Positions 15,708 to 23,532 of a stretch of 64,000 nucleotides of DNA are shown piece by piece (position 1 is the stretch's first letter; every line of letters begins with the position of its first letter). The translations under genes were made by a program, and so were the position numbers. This DNA comes from Blastococcus saxobsidens DD2 (GTDB lineage Bacteria > Actinomycetota > Actinomycetes > Mycobacteriales > Geodermatophilaceae), in the NCBI RefSeq assembly GCF_000284015.1, contig NC_016943.1, positions 1,033,541-1,097,540 of the forward strand, written 5' to 3'. The notes under the pieces were generated by a model. The model did no database searches, had not been told where the DNA came from, and worked only from the letters and a program-made list of their open reading frames with translations.

Positions 15708-15992
15708 GTGACCGTGGACTTGTTTCGCCGTAGGGCTGCGAATCGACGGTCCAGTCGCTTCTGGGACCGGGGCATGTGGTTCTGCGGGCTGGCCCTCGCT
15801 CTTCTCGTGCTCGGCCTCGGCCTGTGGTCGCTGTCCGCGACGCTGCTCGGCCAGCCGGTCGACGCAAGAGTGCAGTCCTGTGAGACCGAGCTACAGGGTG
15901 CGGGACGCTTCGTCTGGAACGCCACCGACTGCGAGATGACCACCGTGGACGTCGACGGGCAGCCCACGACAGCTCTAGTCGAGACTAGCCGC
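15708..15992 (+). pseudogene. 5' part of a two-helix membrane protein gene split by IS4
   Basis: The first 95 codons begin VTVDLFRRRAANRRSSRFWD, followed by a membrane segment (WFCGLALALLVLGLGLWSL) and an extracytoplasmic part ending ALVETSR. The frame resumes at 17541 after the IS4 element and its 12-bp target duplication. The rebuilt protein has 160 residues with a second membrane helix near the end, like DUF3592-type proteins. The start is GTG 15708; in-frame GTG codons at 15702 and 15714 are alternatives. Confidence 0.8.
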
Positions 15993-17528
15993 AATACCGT
16001 TCAGTTAGGCGTCGGGCTCGGTTGTCAAGGGTCGGGGTGGACCAGGACGTCGATGCTGATGGTGGCCTTGTGGCTGGGGCCGCGGAGGCGCCCGCTGGCG
16101 GTGTGTGGGGCGTAGTTGGAAATCGCCCGCTTGACCACGCGCGGACTGGTCCGGCAGCGGCGGTCGGGCAGCAGGTGCTCAAGGACCTGCCGGCCGATGC
16201 CGCCGAGGAGGTCGACGGTGGTCTCGGCGATGACCCCAGCGGCCTTGATGAGCTGGTCGCGGGCGGTGTTCAGGGCGATGGTGAAGCTGCCCCGGTCGGG
16301 GTCGACGTCGGGTGCGGTGAGGGTGGCGTCGGCGATGGTGATCCGCAGCGCCTGGTAGGCCACCAGCAGGGCGTAGATCTCCTGCTCGAGGCCGGCGGGG
16401 GTGCGTGCGCGCAGGACCCGTCCGTCTCCGATGGTCTGCTTGAGTTCGCAGTAGGCGGTCTCGATCTCCCACCGCTCGTGGTAGAGCCGGACGAGCTCGG
16501 TGGCCGGGCAGTCCGGGTCGGTCACCGTGGTGACCAGTTGGTAGACCTCGGTGCGTTGCCCGCCGGGGGTGGTGATGGTGATCTCGGCTCGGATGACCCG
16601 GACCTCCAGTGGGCCGATCCGGGACAGCCAGGACCCGTCGGCGCAGCGGGCGCAGACCGGCAGCCGGCGTCCGGTCTTGACCCGGACCAGCAGGTCCGCA
16701 CCCCGGTCGGCGATCTGGGCGAGTAGATCGGCGGCGGCGAAGTTGCGGTCGGCCAGCACGATCATCGGCGCGCGCATGGCCGGCACCAGGTCGGTGGCGT
16801 AGCCGGTCTCACCGCGGCCGGTTGTCCCGAACGTGGTGGCCAGCAGCCCCCGGGTGCCGCAGGCGACCAGGGCCAGCAGCCGGATCATCGGATAGCCGGT
16901 GCCGCCGTGGTGCCCGCCGCCCTTGCGGTAGACGACCAGGTTGGCCGGGGTGTCCGGGCAGCACATCGTGGTGCCGTCGATCGCGGTCACCAGCCGGCCC
17001 CGCCACCACACGCCCTTGGTGGCCGGGCCGGCGGCCGGCCCGCGGAGCAGGTCGAACAAGGCTCGCAGTGGTGCCGCACCGATGCGGCGGCGCGCCGCGG
17101 CCAGCGCCGCAGGAGTCGGCGCCGGCACGGGAAGCCCGTCCAGGGCGGCGGTCATCCGATCCCACACCTGCCGGTAGCCGCACTCGGCGAACAGCACCGC
17201 GGACAGCAGCAGGTAGACCACCACCCGCGAGGGCAGGTCCCGCACCCGCTGCTGCACCGTGCCGGTCTTGGCCAGCACGGCGTCGACCATCTCGAACGGC
17301 ACGATCTGGGTCAGCTCACCCAGATGACCCGGCGCGAACCGGCCTCCGGCGACGTTGACCACACGAACGACCTGGCTGATGTCAGACTCGACGGGCAACG
17401 GAGCTCCCGGTGGAGATCGTCTTGGCGGACGTCCCCTCTTACCGGAGCTCCGTTGCCTGTTCCCGCATCGACACGCCGCAACAACGACGTCCTTGACACC
17501 TCACCGCTGCCGCTAACTGAACGGCCTT
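15993..17528. mobile_element. IS4 family insertion sequence with 12-bp target duplication
   Basis: The 1536-bp element has terminal inverted repeats whose outer 16 bases match at 14 positions (AATACCGTTCAGTTAG against AAGGCCGTTCAGTTAG), with similarity extending to TGTCAAGG further in. The target GAGACTAGCCGC is duplicated at 15981-15992 and 17529-17540. A 12-bp duplication is within the range known for IS4. It carries one transposase on the minus strand. Confidence 0.93.
16025..17398 (-). CDS. IS4 family transposase
   Basis: The protein has 457 residues. An N-terminal IS4-type domain (about 20-110) precedes the DDE core: VTAIDGTTMCCPD holds the first Asp, IVLADRNFAAADLL the second, and YHERWEIETAYCELK is the Y-R-E-K signature with the catalytic Glu. 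It appears intact and could be active. Confidence 0.93.
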   Translation of the reverse strand: MPVESDISQVVRVVNVAGGRFAPGHLGELTQIVPFEMVDAVLAKTGTVQQRVRDLPSRVVVYLLLSAVLFAECGYRQVWDRMTAALDGLPVPAPTPAALAAARRRIGAAPLRALFDLLRGPAAGPATKGVWWRGRLVTAIDGTTMCCPDTPANLVVYRKGGGHHGGTGYPMIRLLALVACGTRGLLATTFGTTGRGETGYATDLVPAMRAPMIVLADRNFAAADLLAQIADRGADLLVRVKTGRRLPVCARCADGSWLSRIGPLEVRVIRAEITITTPGGQRTEVYQLVTTVTDPDCPATELVRLYHERWEIETAYCELKQTIGDGRVLRARTPAGLEQEIYALLVAYQALRITIADATLTAPDVDPDRGSFTIALNTARDQLIKAAGVIAETTVDLLGGIGRQVLEHLLPDRRCRTSPRVVKRAISNYAPHTASGRLRGPSHKATISIDVLVHPDP

Positions 17529-17540
17529 GAGACTAGCCGC

Positions 17541-17738
17541 CCATATCCCCAGGGCACCCAGCTCACCTTGACCGCCTTTCGTGGCGCATATGCAGACCCC
17601 ACCCTGAGCAGTCACGAGCGCTGGCTAGTACCTCTCGGGCTGACGGTTGCCGTGGGTACGTGGTGGATGGGTTTCCCGTCGCGAGTCGACGACACATACG
17701 GCCGGCACTCTGCGCCCAAGCCGCAACGCCGGCGATAG
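17541..17738 (+). pseudogene. 3' part of the membrane protein gene split by IS4
   Basis: After the second copy of the target duplication the frame continues PYPQGTQLTLTAFRGAYADP, then a second hydrophobic segment (WLVPLGLTVAVGTWWMGF) and a basic tail ending QRRR at TAG 17736. It joins the 5' part at 15708-15992 without gain or loss of frame, giving a 160-residue protein. Confidence 0.8.
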
Positions 17739-17761
17739 GCGACGTCGCCATGGCCCCGTGG

Positions 17762-17790
17762 TGTCCCTGATGCCGCCTTCGTGGCGCACC
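17762..17790 (+). repeat. Degenerate class II cassette repeat
   Basis: The sequence reads TGTCCCTGATG, CCGCC, TTCGTGGCGCACC. The left arm is intact while the right arm has drifted. It sits 24 bases after the stop of the IS4-split gene and just before repeat J. Confidence 0.5.
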
Positions 17791-17797
17791 GGCCCGG

Positions 17798-17824
17798 CGT
17801 CCCTGAGCGGCCCACCTAGGGACA
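17798..17824 (+). repeat. Cassette repeat J
   Basis: Left arm CGTCCCTGAG, loop CGGCCCA, right arm CCTAGGGACA. It is the rightmost class I copy. Confidence 0.88.
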
Positions 17825-17844
17825 GGTCGACGAGACTGTTGGGC

Positions 17845-18090
17845 ATGACCGTGTTCCTGCTCTGGCACATGCGTCCGTTGGGACCCGACGAGACCAACGA
17901 AGAGCGCGAGACCGATGACAAGTTGTGCGGCGTCTTCTCGACCGAGGAGCGAGCGGAAGCGGCCCGTCAGCAGTTGATGACGGTGGAGGGGTTCATCGAC
18001 TATCCCGAGCACTTCCTCGTGGACGAGTGCGAAGTGGACGGGGTCCAGTGGGACACGGGCTTCGTCAGCCTGCGACCCAACGACGACTGA
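17845..18090 (+). CDS. Cassette gene, small DUF7336-like protein (81 aa)
   Basis: The protein begins MTVFLLWHMRPLGPDETNEE and continues KLCGVFSTEERAEAARQQL. This pattern, a strand with L-W-H followed by an acidic loop and an Ala-rich helix, resembles the DUF7336 family of small proteins with no known role; the match is from memory and moderately sure. It starts 21 bases after repeat J and ends 30 bases before the class II repeat at 18120. A longer frame reading from 17647 runs through repeat J and is not credible. Confidence 0.65.
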   Translation: MTVFLLWHMRPLGPDETNEERETDDKLCGVFSTEERAEAARQQLMTVEGFIDYPEHFLVDECEVDGVQWDTGFVSLRPNDD

Positions 18091-18119
18091 AGACGCGCAC
18101 GAAACCCAGCAGCAGCATG

Positions 18120-18145
18120 TGTCTCTAAAGCCGCCTTCAGGGACA
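18120..18145 (+). repeat. Class II cassette repeat (right end of array)
   Basis: The sequence reads TGTCTCTAAAG, CCGC, CTTCAGGGACA, a palindrome with arms matching at nine of eleven positions and a different centre from class I. It is the last repeat before the attR region and mirrors the class II copy at the left end (8069-8091, opposite orientation). Confidence 0.65.
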
Positions 18146-18219
18146 CGCGGTCGCGGTCGTGCCCGTGGCCTCAGGCACACCGTCGGGGTCGGCCACAGCC
18201 AAGCGAAACCAGCTCCTGC

Positions 18220-18242
18220 TGGTGGCAGTTTTGGTTGCAGTT
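18220..18242. promoter_or_regulatory. Candidate integrase arm-type sites, right
   Basis: TGGTGGCAGTT (18220-18230) and TGGTTGCAGTT (18232-18242) repeat with a 12-bp period inside the island, 117 bases from attR. They match the pair at 4483-4505 in sequence, spacing and direction. The surrounding 18146-18358 holds no gene. Confidence 0.5.
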
Positions 18243-18358
18243 GGTTTAGTTCGATCTTGGTTCGCAGGCGTCCGCCGTGGTTCGGCAACACGGTGAACCC
18301 GCTGCTCAGCAGGCCTTTTCGTACTTCCGTGAACTTCGGCGAACGCCGTCAGGTCGGC

Positions 18359-18420
18359 CTGGCAGTGTGGGGGTCAGGGGTTCGAGTCCCCTCAGCTCCA
18401 CCCCGATGACCAGGCCGTTC
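18359..18420. repeat. attR: 62-bp direct repeat (right end of island)
   Basis: This is the exact copy of 4392-4453 and contains the 3' half of tRNA-Ala(GGC). Together they bound a 13967-bp element. On its right lies a truncated integrase, so this repeat may also have served as the left end of an earlier tandem element. Confidence 0.95.
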
Positions 18421-18479
18421 TCCCTCCGGGAGAGCGGCCTTGGTCGTTCCGGTGCCAGCGTGCTGACCACCGGGGCAGT

Positions 18480-18648
18480 TCACGGTGCCGGCGAGCGCCA
18501 TAGCGCGTTGCCCATGCGGTCGGCGACGTCGCGGCCGAGGGCTGGCATGACCTGGCTGTAGGTGTCCGTCGTGGTTCGCGTCTGTGCGTGGCCCAGCACC
18601 TCCATGACGACGCGGGGATGGACGCCCTCGGACAGCAGCAGGGTCGCG
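18480..18648 (-). pseudogene. Integrase C-terminal remnant
   Basis: Read on the minus strand, 18648 to 18480 encodes FATLLLSEGVHPRVVMEVLG, then HAQTRTTTDTYSQVMPALGR and a short tail ending WRSPAP at TGA 18480-18482. It aligns with the last third of the intact island integrase and keeps the nucleophile Tyr, but all upstream domains and the catalytic Arg are gone. Unlike the intact copy, it stops before the tRNA repeat. Confidence 0.88.
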
Positions 18649-18815
18649 AACTACTAGAGGGAGGCGGCGCCGCCGGTGCCACCGTCGGTTCCGGGCTGTG
18701 CGTCCAGGGTCGCCGAACCCCCAGACGGCGATGTTGATGGCGAATGCGCTCAACATGACCATCCCCGGGACGGCGCAGCTACTCATCCGGCTGGCGGCCG
18801 TCGGCGGCACCTAAG

Positions 18816-20447
18816 CCTCGATCCGCCGGCGGACCTTCTCAGGTGGTGTGATCTTGGTTCTGAGGCCCTGTCCGTGTCGTGGGCATGGGTTGTCTGCCGG
18901 TATATCCGGCTCTTCCACGTGGGTGGTTCCTCACGCCGTGTTCGGCTGGGTGATCAGCAGATGGCCGTGGCCGGTCGCCCGCAGGTGCTGGTGAACAGGT
19001 GGGTCCAGGCGTTCTCCCAGGGCTAGTTCCGGGGCAGGTGCAGCCGGAGCCGGCGGGCGGAGCAGGCGATCCGGGCCGGGATGTTGATCAGCTGGGCGCG
19101 GATCGTGGCGGTGGTGGCCCTGGCATGGAACTTCGAGGCCAGCGCCCCGGCGGCGCGGGTGAGGTTGAACGCGATCGCGGCCAGGACCAGCCAGGCGGAG
19201 TTGGCGGCGAAGGACCCCGAGGGCAGGTGGGCCAGCGGCCCGTTCTTCACATCGGCGATGACCTGCTCGACGATCGCGTGCCGGCGGTGAGTGGCCTCGG
19301 CCTCCAGCGTCGGCTGCGGCGAGTCGGTGAAGACCGCGTGGTAGCGGTAGGCGGTGAACAGCTCGCTCTGCCCGGCCGGCACCGAGGCCGGGTTGAGCCG
19401 CTTCACCCGCCGTAGCCGGGCGGTCACGTGCTCGGCCTTGCGCCGGGAGGTGAAGGCGGTGAACCCGATCTCGGCGACCTCGGCGTCGGAGACCCACCGT
19501 TGCTCGGCGTCGTCGAAGATCGCGTTCGGGTACTTAATGGTCGTCCAGGCGTTCTCGCCGATGGTGGCGATGGCCTTGCGGATCGCGGGGTCCATCCGGG
19601 CGGTGATCGAGAAGCTCGCCCCGCCGCGGATCGCGGCGGCGACCACGTCCCTGTTGTAGTAGGCGCTGTCCGCGCGCACGGTCACCATTCCCGTGACCCC
19701 GGCCTTGCGCGCGGTGACCAGCGCATCGGCGATCATCCGCGGCGCGCCCCGGGCGGAGTTGACCGACCCCTTGCGCAGCCGGGTTCCCGCGATCACCGGC
19801 GCTGCCCGCGGCGTGGAGAGCACCGCCAGCAGCGCGTTGAGGCCCTTGACCTTCGAGTAGCCGTAGCCCACGCCCTGCTTGGCGTAGCCGTGGGTCTCCC
19901 GGATCGTGTCGTCCAGATCCAGGAAGGCGGCCTCGTCGGCGCCGGCCAGTAGCGGCGTCTGGCCGGTCAGCGCGATCAGCAGCCGGGCGGCGATCGCGTC
20001 CAGCTGACGGACGTGCCCGAACCGGAACCCGCGCAGGTGAGTGCCCAGCGTCGTCGGCGCCCGCACTCCCTCGAACAGCCGCCCCATGCCGCCGTGGCGG
20101 AGCAGGTCCATGTCGCTGATGCTGTCCGCGCCGGCGACCATGCCGGCCACCAACGCCGGAACCTTGATCGCCGCGTTCGCCCCGGCCGACCCCGGCACGG
20201 TCAGATGCTCGGTGACCAGCTCGTGCAACCCGGACCGCTCGGCCAACGCCAGCACCGGGGCCAGGCCCGCCGCGGACACGAGATTGGGATCGTCGAAAAC
20301 GGCCGAGACGCCGTGCGAGACTTGCATCTACCGGATGCCCCTGTCGGTCAGTCAGATGGAACCGTCGCAAGTCCCATCATCCCTGGTCGCAGGGGCATTC
20401 GTCTGTCACGGCCTACCGCCAGTCCGAACCACGCCGGCGGATCGAGG
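18816..20447. mobile_element. IS1380 family insertion sequence
   Basis: The 1632-bp element ends in the 15-bp inverted repeat CCTCGATCCGCCGGC (18816-18830 and complement at 20433-20447); identity extends two bases outward. The flanks CTAAG and CTCAG could be a target duplication with one change. It carries one transposase. The bases 18649-18815 to its left hold no gene. Confidence 0.85.
19023..20327 (-). CDS. IS1380 family transposase
   Basis: The protein has 434 residues with the family's N-terminus (FDDPNLVSAAGLAPVLALAE) and DDE residues in FLDLDDTIRETHGYAKQG, TVRADSAYYN and HAIVEQVIADVKNGPLAHLP. It is full length for IS1380 and appears intact. The start is ATG 20327. Confidence 0.93.
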   Translation of the reverse strand: MQVSHGVSAVFDDPNLVSAAGLAPVLALAERSGLHELVTEHLTVPGSAGANAAIKVPALVAGMVAGADSISDMDLLRHGGMGRLFEGVRAPTTLGTHLRGFRFGHVRQLDAIAARLLIALTGQTPLLAGADEAAFLDLDDTIRETHGYAKQGVGYGYSKVKGLNALLAVLSTPRAAPVIAGTRLRKGSVNSARGAPRMIADALVTARKAGVTGMVTVRADSAYYNRDVVAAAIRGGASFSITARMDPAIRKAIATIGENAWTTIKYPNAIFDDAEQRWVSDAEVAEIGFTAFTSRRKAEHVTARLRRVKRLNPASVPAGQSELFTAYRYHAVFTDSPQPTLEAEATHRRHAIVEQVIADVKNGPLAHLPSGSFAANSAWLVLAAIAFNLTRAAGALASKFHARATTATIRAQLINIPARIACSARRLRLHLPRN

Positions 20448-20596
20448 CTCAGTGGGGCAGTCGAGGGTGGATCAGGCGGCGAGGACCTCGATCAACTCGC
20501 CGGCGCCAGCGGGCGGCACGGCGTCGTCGACGGGCAGCGCCTGGACGATCATGCAACACCGTTGCCGCTCCGCCACCTTACGTTCGCGCCGATGCG
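20448..20596. other. Gap between IS1380 and the oxygenase-like gene
   Basis: A short open run on the minus strand ending at 20472 (DDAVPPAGAGELIEVLAA) looks like the tail of a gene cut off by rearrangement. Nothing else is visible. Confidence 0.3.
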
Positions 20597-22861
20597 TCAT
20601 CCCCACGTCGACGTCAGCCACGCCAGGTCGTTCACGGCCTTGTGCCGCGCGTTCGTGGCGCGCGTGAACAGCTCGTCGGTCTTCGTCAGCACCAGCGTGT
20701 ATGGCCGCCCCTGCCGCCGGGTCTGGTGCCGCACCGTCAGCCCCGCGGAGTCGATCTGGGTGTGCACGTGCTGGCGTCCGGCGGTCGCCAGCTTCCACTC
20801 GAAGATCCGCTGTGACCGTGAGCCGAAAAACGTCTCCAACGTGTCGCAGTTCTCGCAGCCGCACCCGGCCCACCTGATCGACCAGTCGTCCTCGTCCCGT
20901 GGCGGCCGTGCGGTGATCGTGCCGAGCCGCTCTGCGCAGTCCCGCGCGACCGCGTCGAGCGCCGTCACACGCCGAGCGTCCGCCAGACGCAGCGCAGGCA
21001 TCAGGCACTCCAGGGCGGTGTCCTCGCACTCGCGCAGCGCTCCAGTGATCTCGTCGCGGAGCTCGTCGTCGGCCGCCTCCAGCAGCCGCACCAACGGCGA
21101 GCTCAGCGCCTCGAGCCGTGGCTGGCGGACCTCGCCGCGTGGGGTGGTGATCCACATCCGGAGCCGGCCGCCCGTCCAGCGCCACGCCCCGGCGGCCAGT
21201 AGCCCGGCCACGTCCGGCCTACCGACGGCACGGAGCGCCCCGCACAGCTCCAGGAGGCTCGTGTCGATCCACTCGGACAGCTCCGTTCCGGCACGCTGCC
21301 CCGGCCCGAACCACCCGTCGACGACGTTTCGCGTCCAGTCCTCGCCATACCGTCCGGCCGCTGTCGCCAAGCCGCCTGCATGTTCCCGCGCGAGCATTTC
21401 CACACGGAAGGGCTCCAGCAGCATCGCCGCCGTCCCGGCGACGTCGAGGGACGCCGCCACGGCCAGGGCCGCCCCGAGCAGTCCCGCCTGTGCTCCGATC
21501 CTCGTCCAGAACGGCGCGAGCGACTCCGCCGCGTCGCGTGCGCCCTCCAGGTCTCCGGCGTCGATGCGGTCGCGGAGCTCGTCGAGGGCCCACTGGGATC
21601 CGGCCTCGGCGCGCGCCGCGAACGCCCTGTCCCGCGGCCACACGACCACCGCGGCCCGCCGGTACCACCGATCCAGCGTGTTGCCGTAGTTGCCCATGTA
21701 GCCCTCGTACTCGGCCTGGTAGGGCGTCAGGCGTGCGTTCGGGGTGGTGGCACACACCTCGTGGTCCGGGACGTGCAGCGAGATCGGCTCACCGCCGGCG
21801 CCGTCCGGGCGGGTCCACCAGCCGAGGGCGATCTCGTCCTCGATCAGCTCATTGAGCTGATAGTCGTGGGAGTCCTCACTCTGGCTGCGGTCGTCGTCCT
21901 CGTAGTAGTCGTGGTAGTCGTCCCACGGGTCGCCGCCGGATGGCAGGGCGTCCCAGGTTTCCCTCACGTCGGCGAGTGCCAGCACCGTCTCGCACCCGGC
22001 CTGCTCCGCCGCAGCTCGCACCAGTGCGGCCCACTCCGCGTCGGCGCCCTTCAGTCGGCGCCAGTTCAGGCCCCGCTGGGTGTACTCGTGGTCGAGAAGG
22101 AAGACCAGCCGGTTCGGCAGGCCGAGGTCGCGGCCGCCGTATCGCGGGGTGGCCGGCGTGGTGAAGTGCTCGGTCAGGCAGTGCGCCAGCTCGGTGACAG
22201 AGTCAACCACGGGAGCCGGCGTCTCGGCGCCGGCGAGCAGGTTGAACGTGAGCGTCGCCCGGTACCCGGACCTGACCGGCGTGACCTGGTGACGGCAGTC
22301 GGCGTAGAACGCGACGAAGGACAGTTCTTCCTTCGACGCTCCGTAGGTGCGGCTCTCCCCGGCGTGGTCGATGACCAGTTCTCCGCCGGTGTGCGTCGAA
22401 GGCAGTGACACCACCAGCGTGCCCACCATCGCGTCGTCCTTCTCCGAGTCCTGGTGGGGAAGGAAGAACTGCCCCTTGCCGTAGAGCAGCATCGAGTGCA
22501 GTTCGGCCCGCAGGCGTGAGGTCTGCGGAAGCCCAAGCTGATCACGGAGGTCTTCCAGCGCGCGGTTCAGCAGCGCCGTCCAGTCGGGTCCCTCGAGCGT
22601 GACCTGATCCGGGGTGAGCTCCCATGTGTCGCGGACGCTGGTGTCGGTCAGCGTCTCGTGCCCTCGCCCGAACATCGCCGGCCGCGCCACTGCGATCAGC
22701 TTCTTCGCCAGGGGTGCGCGGACCGGAAGGGTCACAGGTCCGACGCTCGACACTTCGAGTTGGAGCGAATGCGCCGGCGCCAGCAGCTGAGCGCTGAACG
22801 ACCCGGCCGGCTCCGAGTCGCCGAGGAGCCGCGCCAGCCGTTCCCGCGCCGTTCTCGCCAT
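20597..22861 (-). CDS. 2OG-Fe(II) oxygenase-like protein with a large C-terminal extension
   Basis: The protein has 754 residues from the ATG at 22861, chosen because GCGAGGACGC precedes it; an upstream ATG at 22897 adds 12 basic residues. Residues about 95-250 form a prolyl-hydroxylase-like double-stranded beta-helix: FFLPHQDSEKDDAM gives the H-x-D iron ligands, FYADCRHQV the distal His and SGYRATLTF the Arg that binds 2-oxoglutarate. The remaining ~500 residues are mostly helical, hold an acidic patch (DDYHDYYEDDDR) and end with a cysteine cluster (CGCENCDTL) that may bind metal. I do not recognise this part. The gene lies alone between IS1380 and the MNT/HEPN pair in the island remnant. 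Confidence 0.8.
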   Translation of the reverse strand: MARTARERLARLLGDSEPAGSFSAQLLAPAHSLQLEVSSVGPVTLPVRAPLAKKLIAVARPAMFGRGHETLTDTSVRDTWELTPDQVTLEGPDWTALLNRALEDLRDQLGLPQTSRLRAELHSMLLYGKGQFFLPHQDSEKDDAMVGTLVVSLPSTHTGGELVIDHAGESRTYGASKEELSFVAFYADCRHQVTPVRSGYRATLTFNLLAGAETPAPVVDSVTELAHCLTEHFTTPATPRYGGRDLGLPNRLVFLLDHEYTQRGLNWRRLKGADAEWAALVRAAAEQAGCETVLALADVRETWDALPSGGDPWDDYHDYYEDDDRSQSEDSHDYQLNELIEDEIALGWWTRPDGAGGEPISLHVPDHEVCATTPNARLTPYQAEYEGYMGNYGNTLDRWYRRAAVVVWPRDRAFAARAEAGSQWALDELRDRIDAGDLEGARDAAESLAPFWTRIGAQAGLLGAALAVAASLDVAGTAAMLLEPFRVEMLAREHAGGLATAAGRYGEDWTRNVVDGWFGPGQRAGTELSEWIDTSLLELCGALRAVGRPDVAGLLAAGAWRWTGGRLRMWITTPRGEVRQPRLEALSSPLVRLLEAADDELRDEITGALRECEDTALECLMPALRLADARRVTALDAVARDCAERLGTITARPPRDEDDWSIRWAGCGCENCDTLETFFGSRSQRIFEWKLATAGRQHVHTQIDSAGLTVRHQTRRQGRPYTLVLTKTDELFTRATNARHKAVNDLAWLTSTWG

Positions 22862-23073
22862 GCGTCCTCGCCCGCGCTCGCCATGGTCCTTCCGCATTCC
22901 GACTGTAGCGGCGGGGCGGGTAACGGGGGTTCGGGCGGTGGTCGCTCTCCGGCCGGAGGCCGAGCGGGTGCTTCCGACGGCGACTACGGGCCGGATGCGC
23001 CCACGGCCGCCGCGTTTCTACGGCCAGCGGGAGCTTGCTCACGGCCGATAACGCATTCGGTTATCTTGGTTGG
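22862..23073. promoter_or_regulatory. Divergent promoter region with an inverted repeat before the MNT gene
   Basis: GATAAC (23047-23052) and GTTATC (23060-23065) form an inverted repeat that overlaps a possible -10 box (TATCTT) 7 bases before the GTG at 23074. This fits an autoregulatory operator for the HTH-containing antitoxin. Inferred. Confidence 0.4.
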
Positions 23074-23532
23074 GTGACGAGCAGCTATGGCGATCTCGTT
23101 CGGGCACGCCGGGGCATGCTGGGGATGTCCCAGCGGCATCTCGCCGAGCGCGCCGGTGTCAAGCAACCCCTCATCGCGGCGATCGAGGCCGGCCGCCGCG
23201 GGCCGTCGGACTCCGCGCGCGCCGCACTGGATCGTGCGCTGGCGATCCGGCCGTCGGTGGCGCTGGCCGCCCGGCGAGAGGAGGTGCGAGCACTGTTCGA
23301 CCGGGCCGGACTGCCCGAGCCGCGGGTGTTCGGCTCGGTGGCGCGCGGCGATGACCTGGAGACGTCGGACCTGGACCTGATCGTGGAGTTCACCGACCGG
23401 CACGACATCGTGGACCTGTTGACCCTGGAGAACGACCTCGAGGAACTGCTGACGGTGGCCGTCGACATCGTCGACGCCAGGGCTGGTGGTCGGGTGCTCG
23501 ATTCTGTACGCGACGCGGTCGTGGAGCTTTGA
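23074..23532 (+). CDS. HTH-MNT antitoxin (Xre-type HTH fused to minimal nucleotidyltransferase)
   Basis: The protein has 152 residues. Residues about 5-60 are a Xre HTH (LVRARRGMLGMSQRHLAERA, then KQPLIAAIEAGRR). Residues about 70-150 are a minimal nucleotidyltransferase with the GSVARGDD and TSDLDLIVEF motifs, so both the GS and the D-x-D residues are kept. In known MNT/HEPN pairs the MNT protein AMPylates and silences the HEPN RNase. The GTG at 23074 is preferred; its likely -10 box ends 7 bases upstream. The stop overlaps the start of the HEPN gene, which supports a single operon. Confidence 0.9.
   Translation: MTSSYGDLVRARRGMLGMSQRHLAERAGVKQPLIAAIEAGRRGPSDSARAALDRALAIRPSVALAARREEVRALFDRAGLPEPRVFGSVARGDDLETSDLDLIVEFTDRHDIVDLLTLENDLEELLTVAVDIVDARAGGRVLDSVRDAVVEL

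Noticed and set aside
16611-16640. AGTGGGCCG within the IS4 transposase as another cassette repeat
   Set aside because: It lacks the TGTCCC/GGGACA arms and lies within coding sequence of the transposase.
8026-18145. CRISPR array
   Set aside because: Repeats are palindromic, but spacing is 400-2000 bp with genes between; no short spacers and no cas genes.
8026-18145. Cassette repeats as simple transcription terminators
   Set aside because: Their arms pair imperfectly in several copies, yet the loop and adjacent bases AGCGGCCCAC are invariant. A terminator would conserve pairing rather than loop sequence. A termination side-effect remains possible.
18359-18400. Second tRNA-Ala gene
   Set aside because: Only the 3' half is present (from the anticodon loop); the D arm and 5' acceptor strand are missing. 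It is attR.
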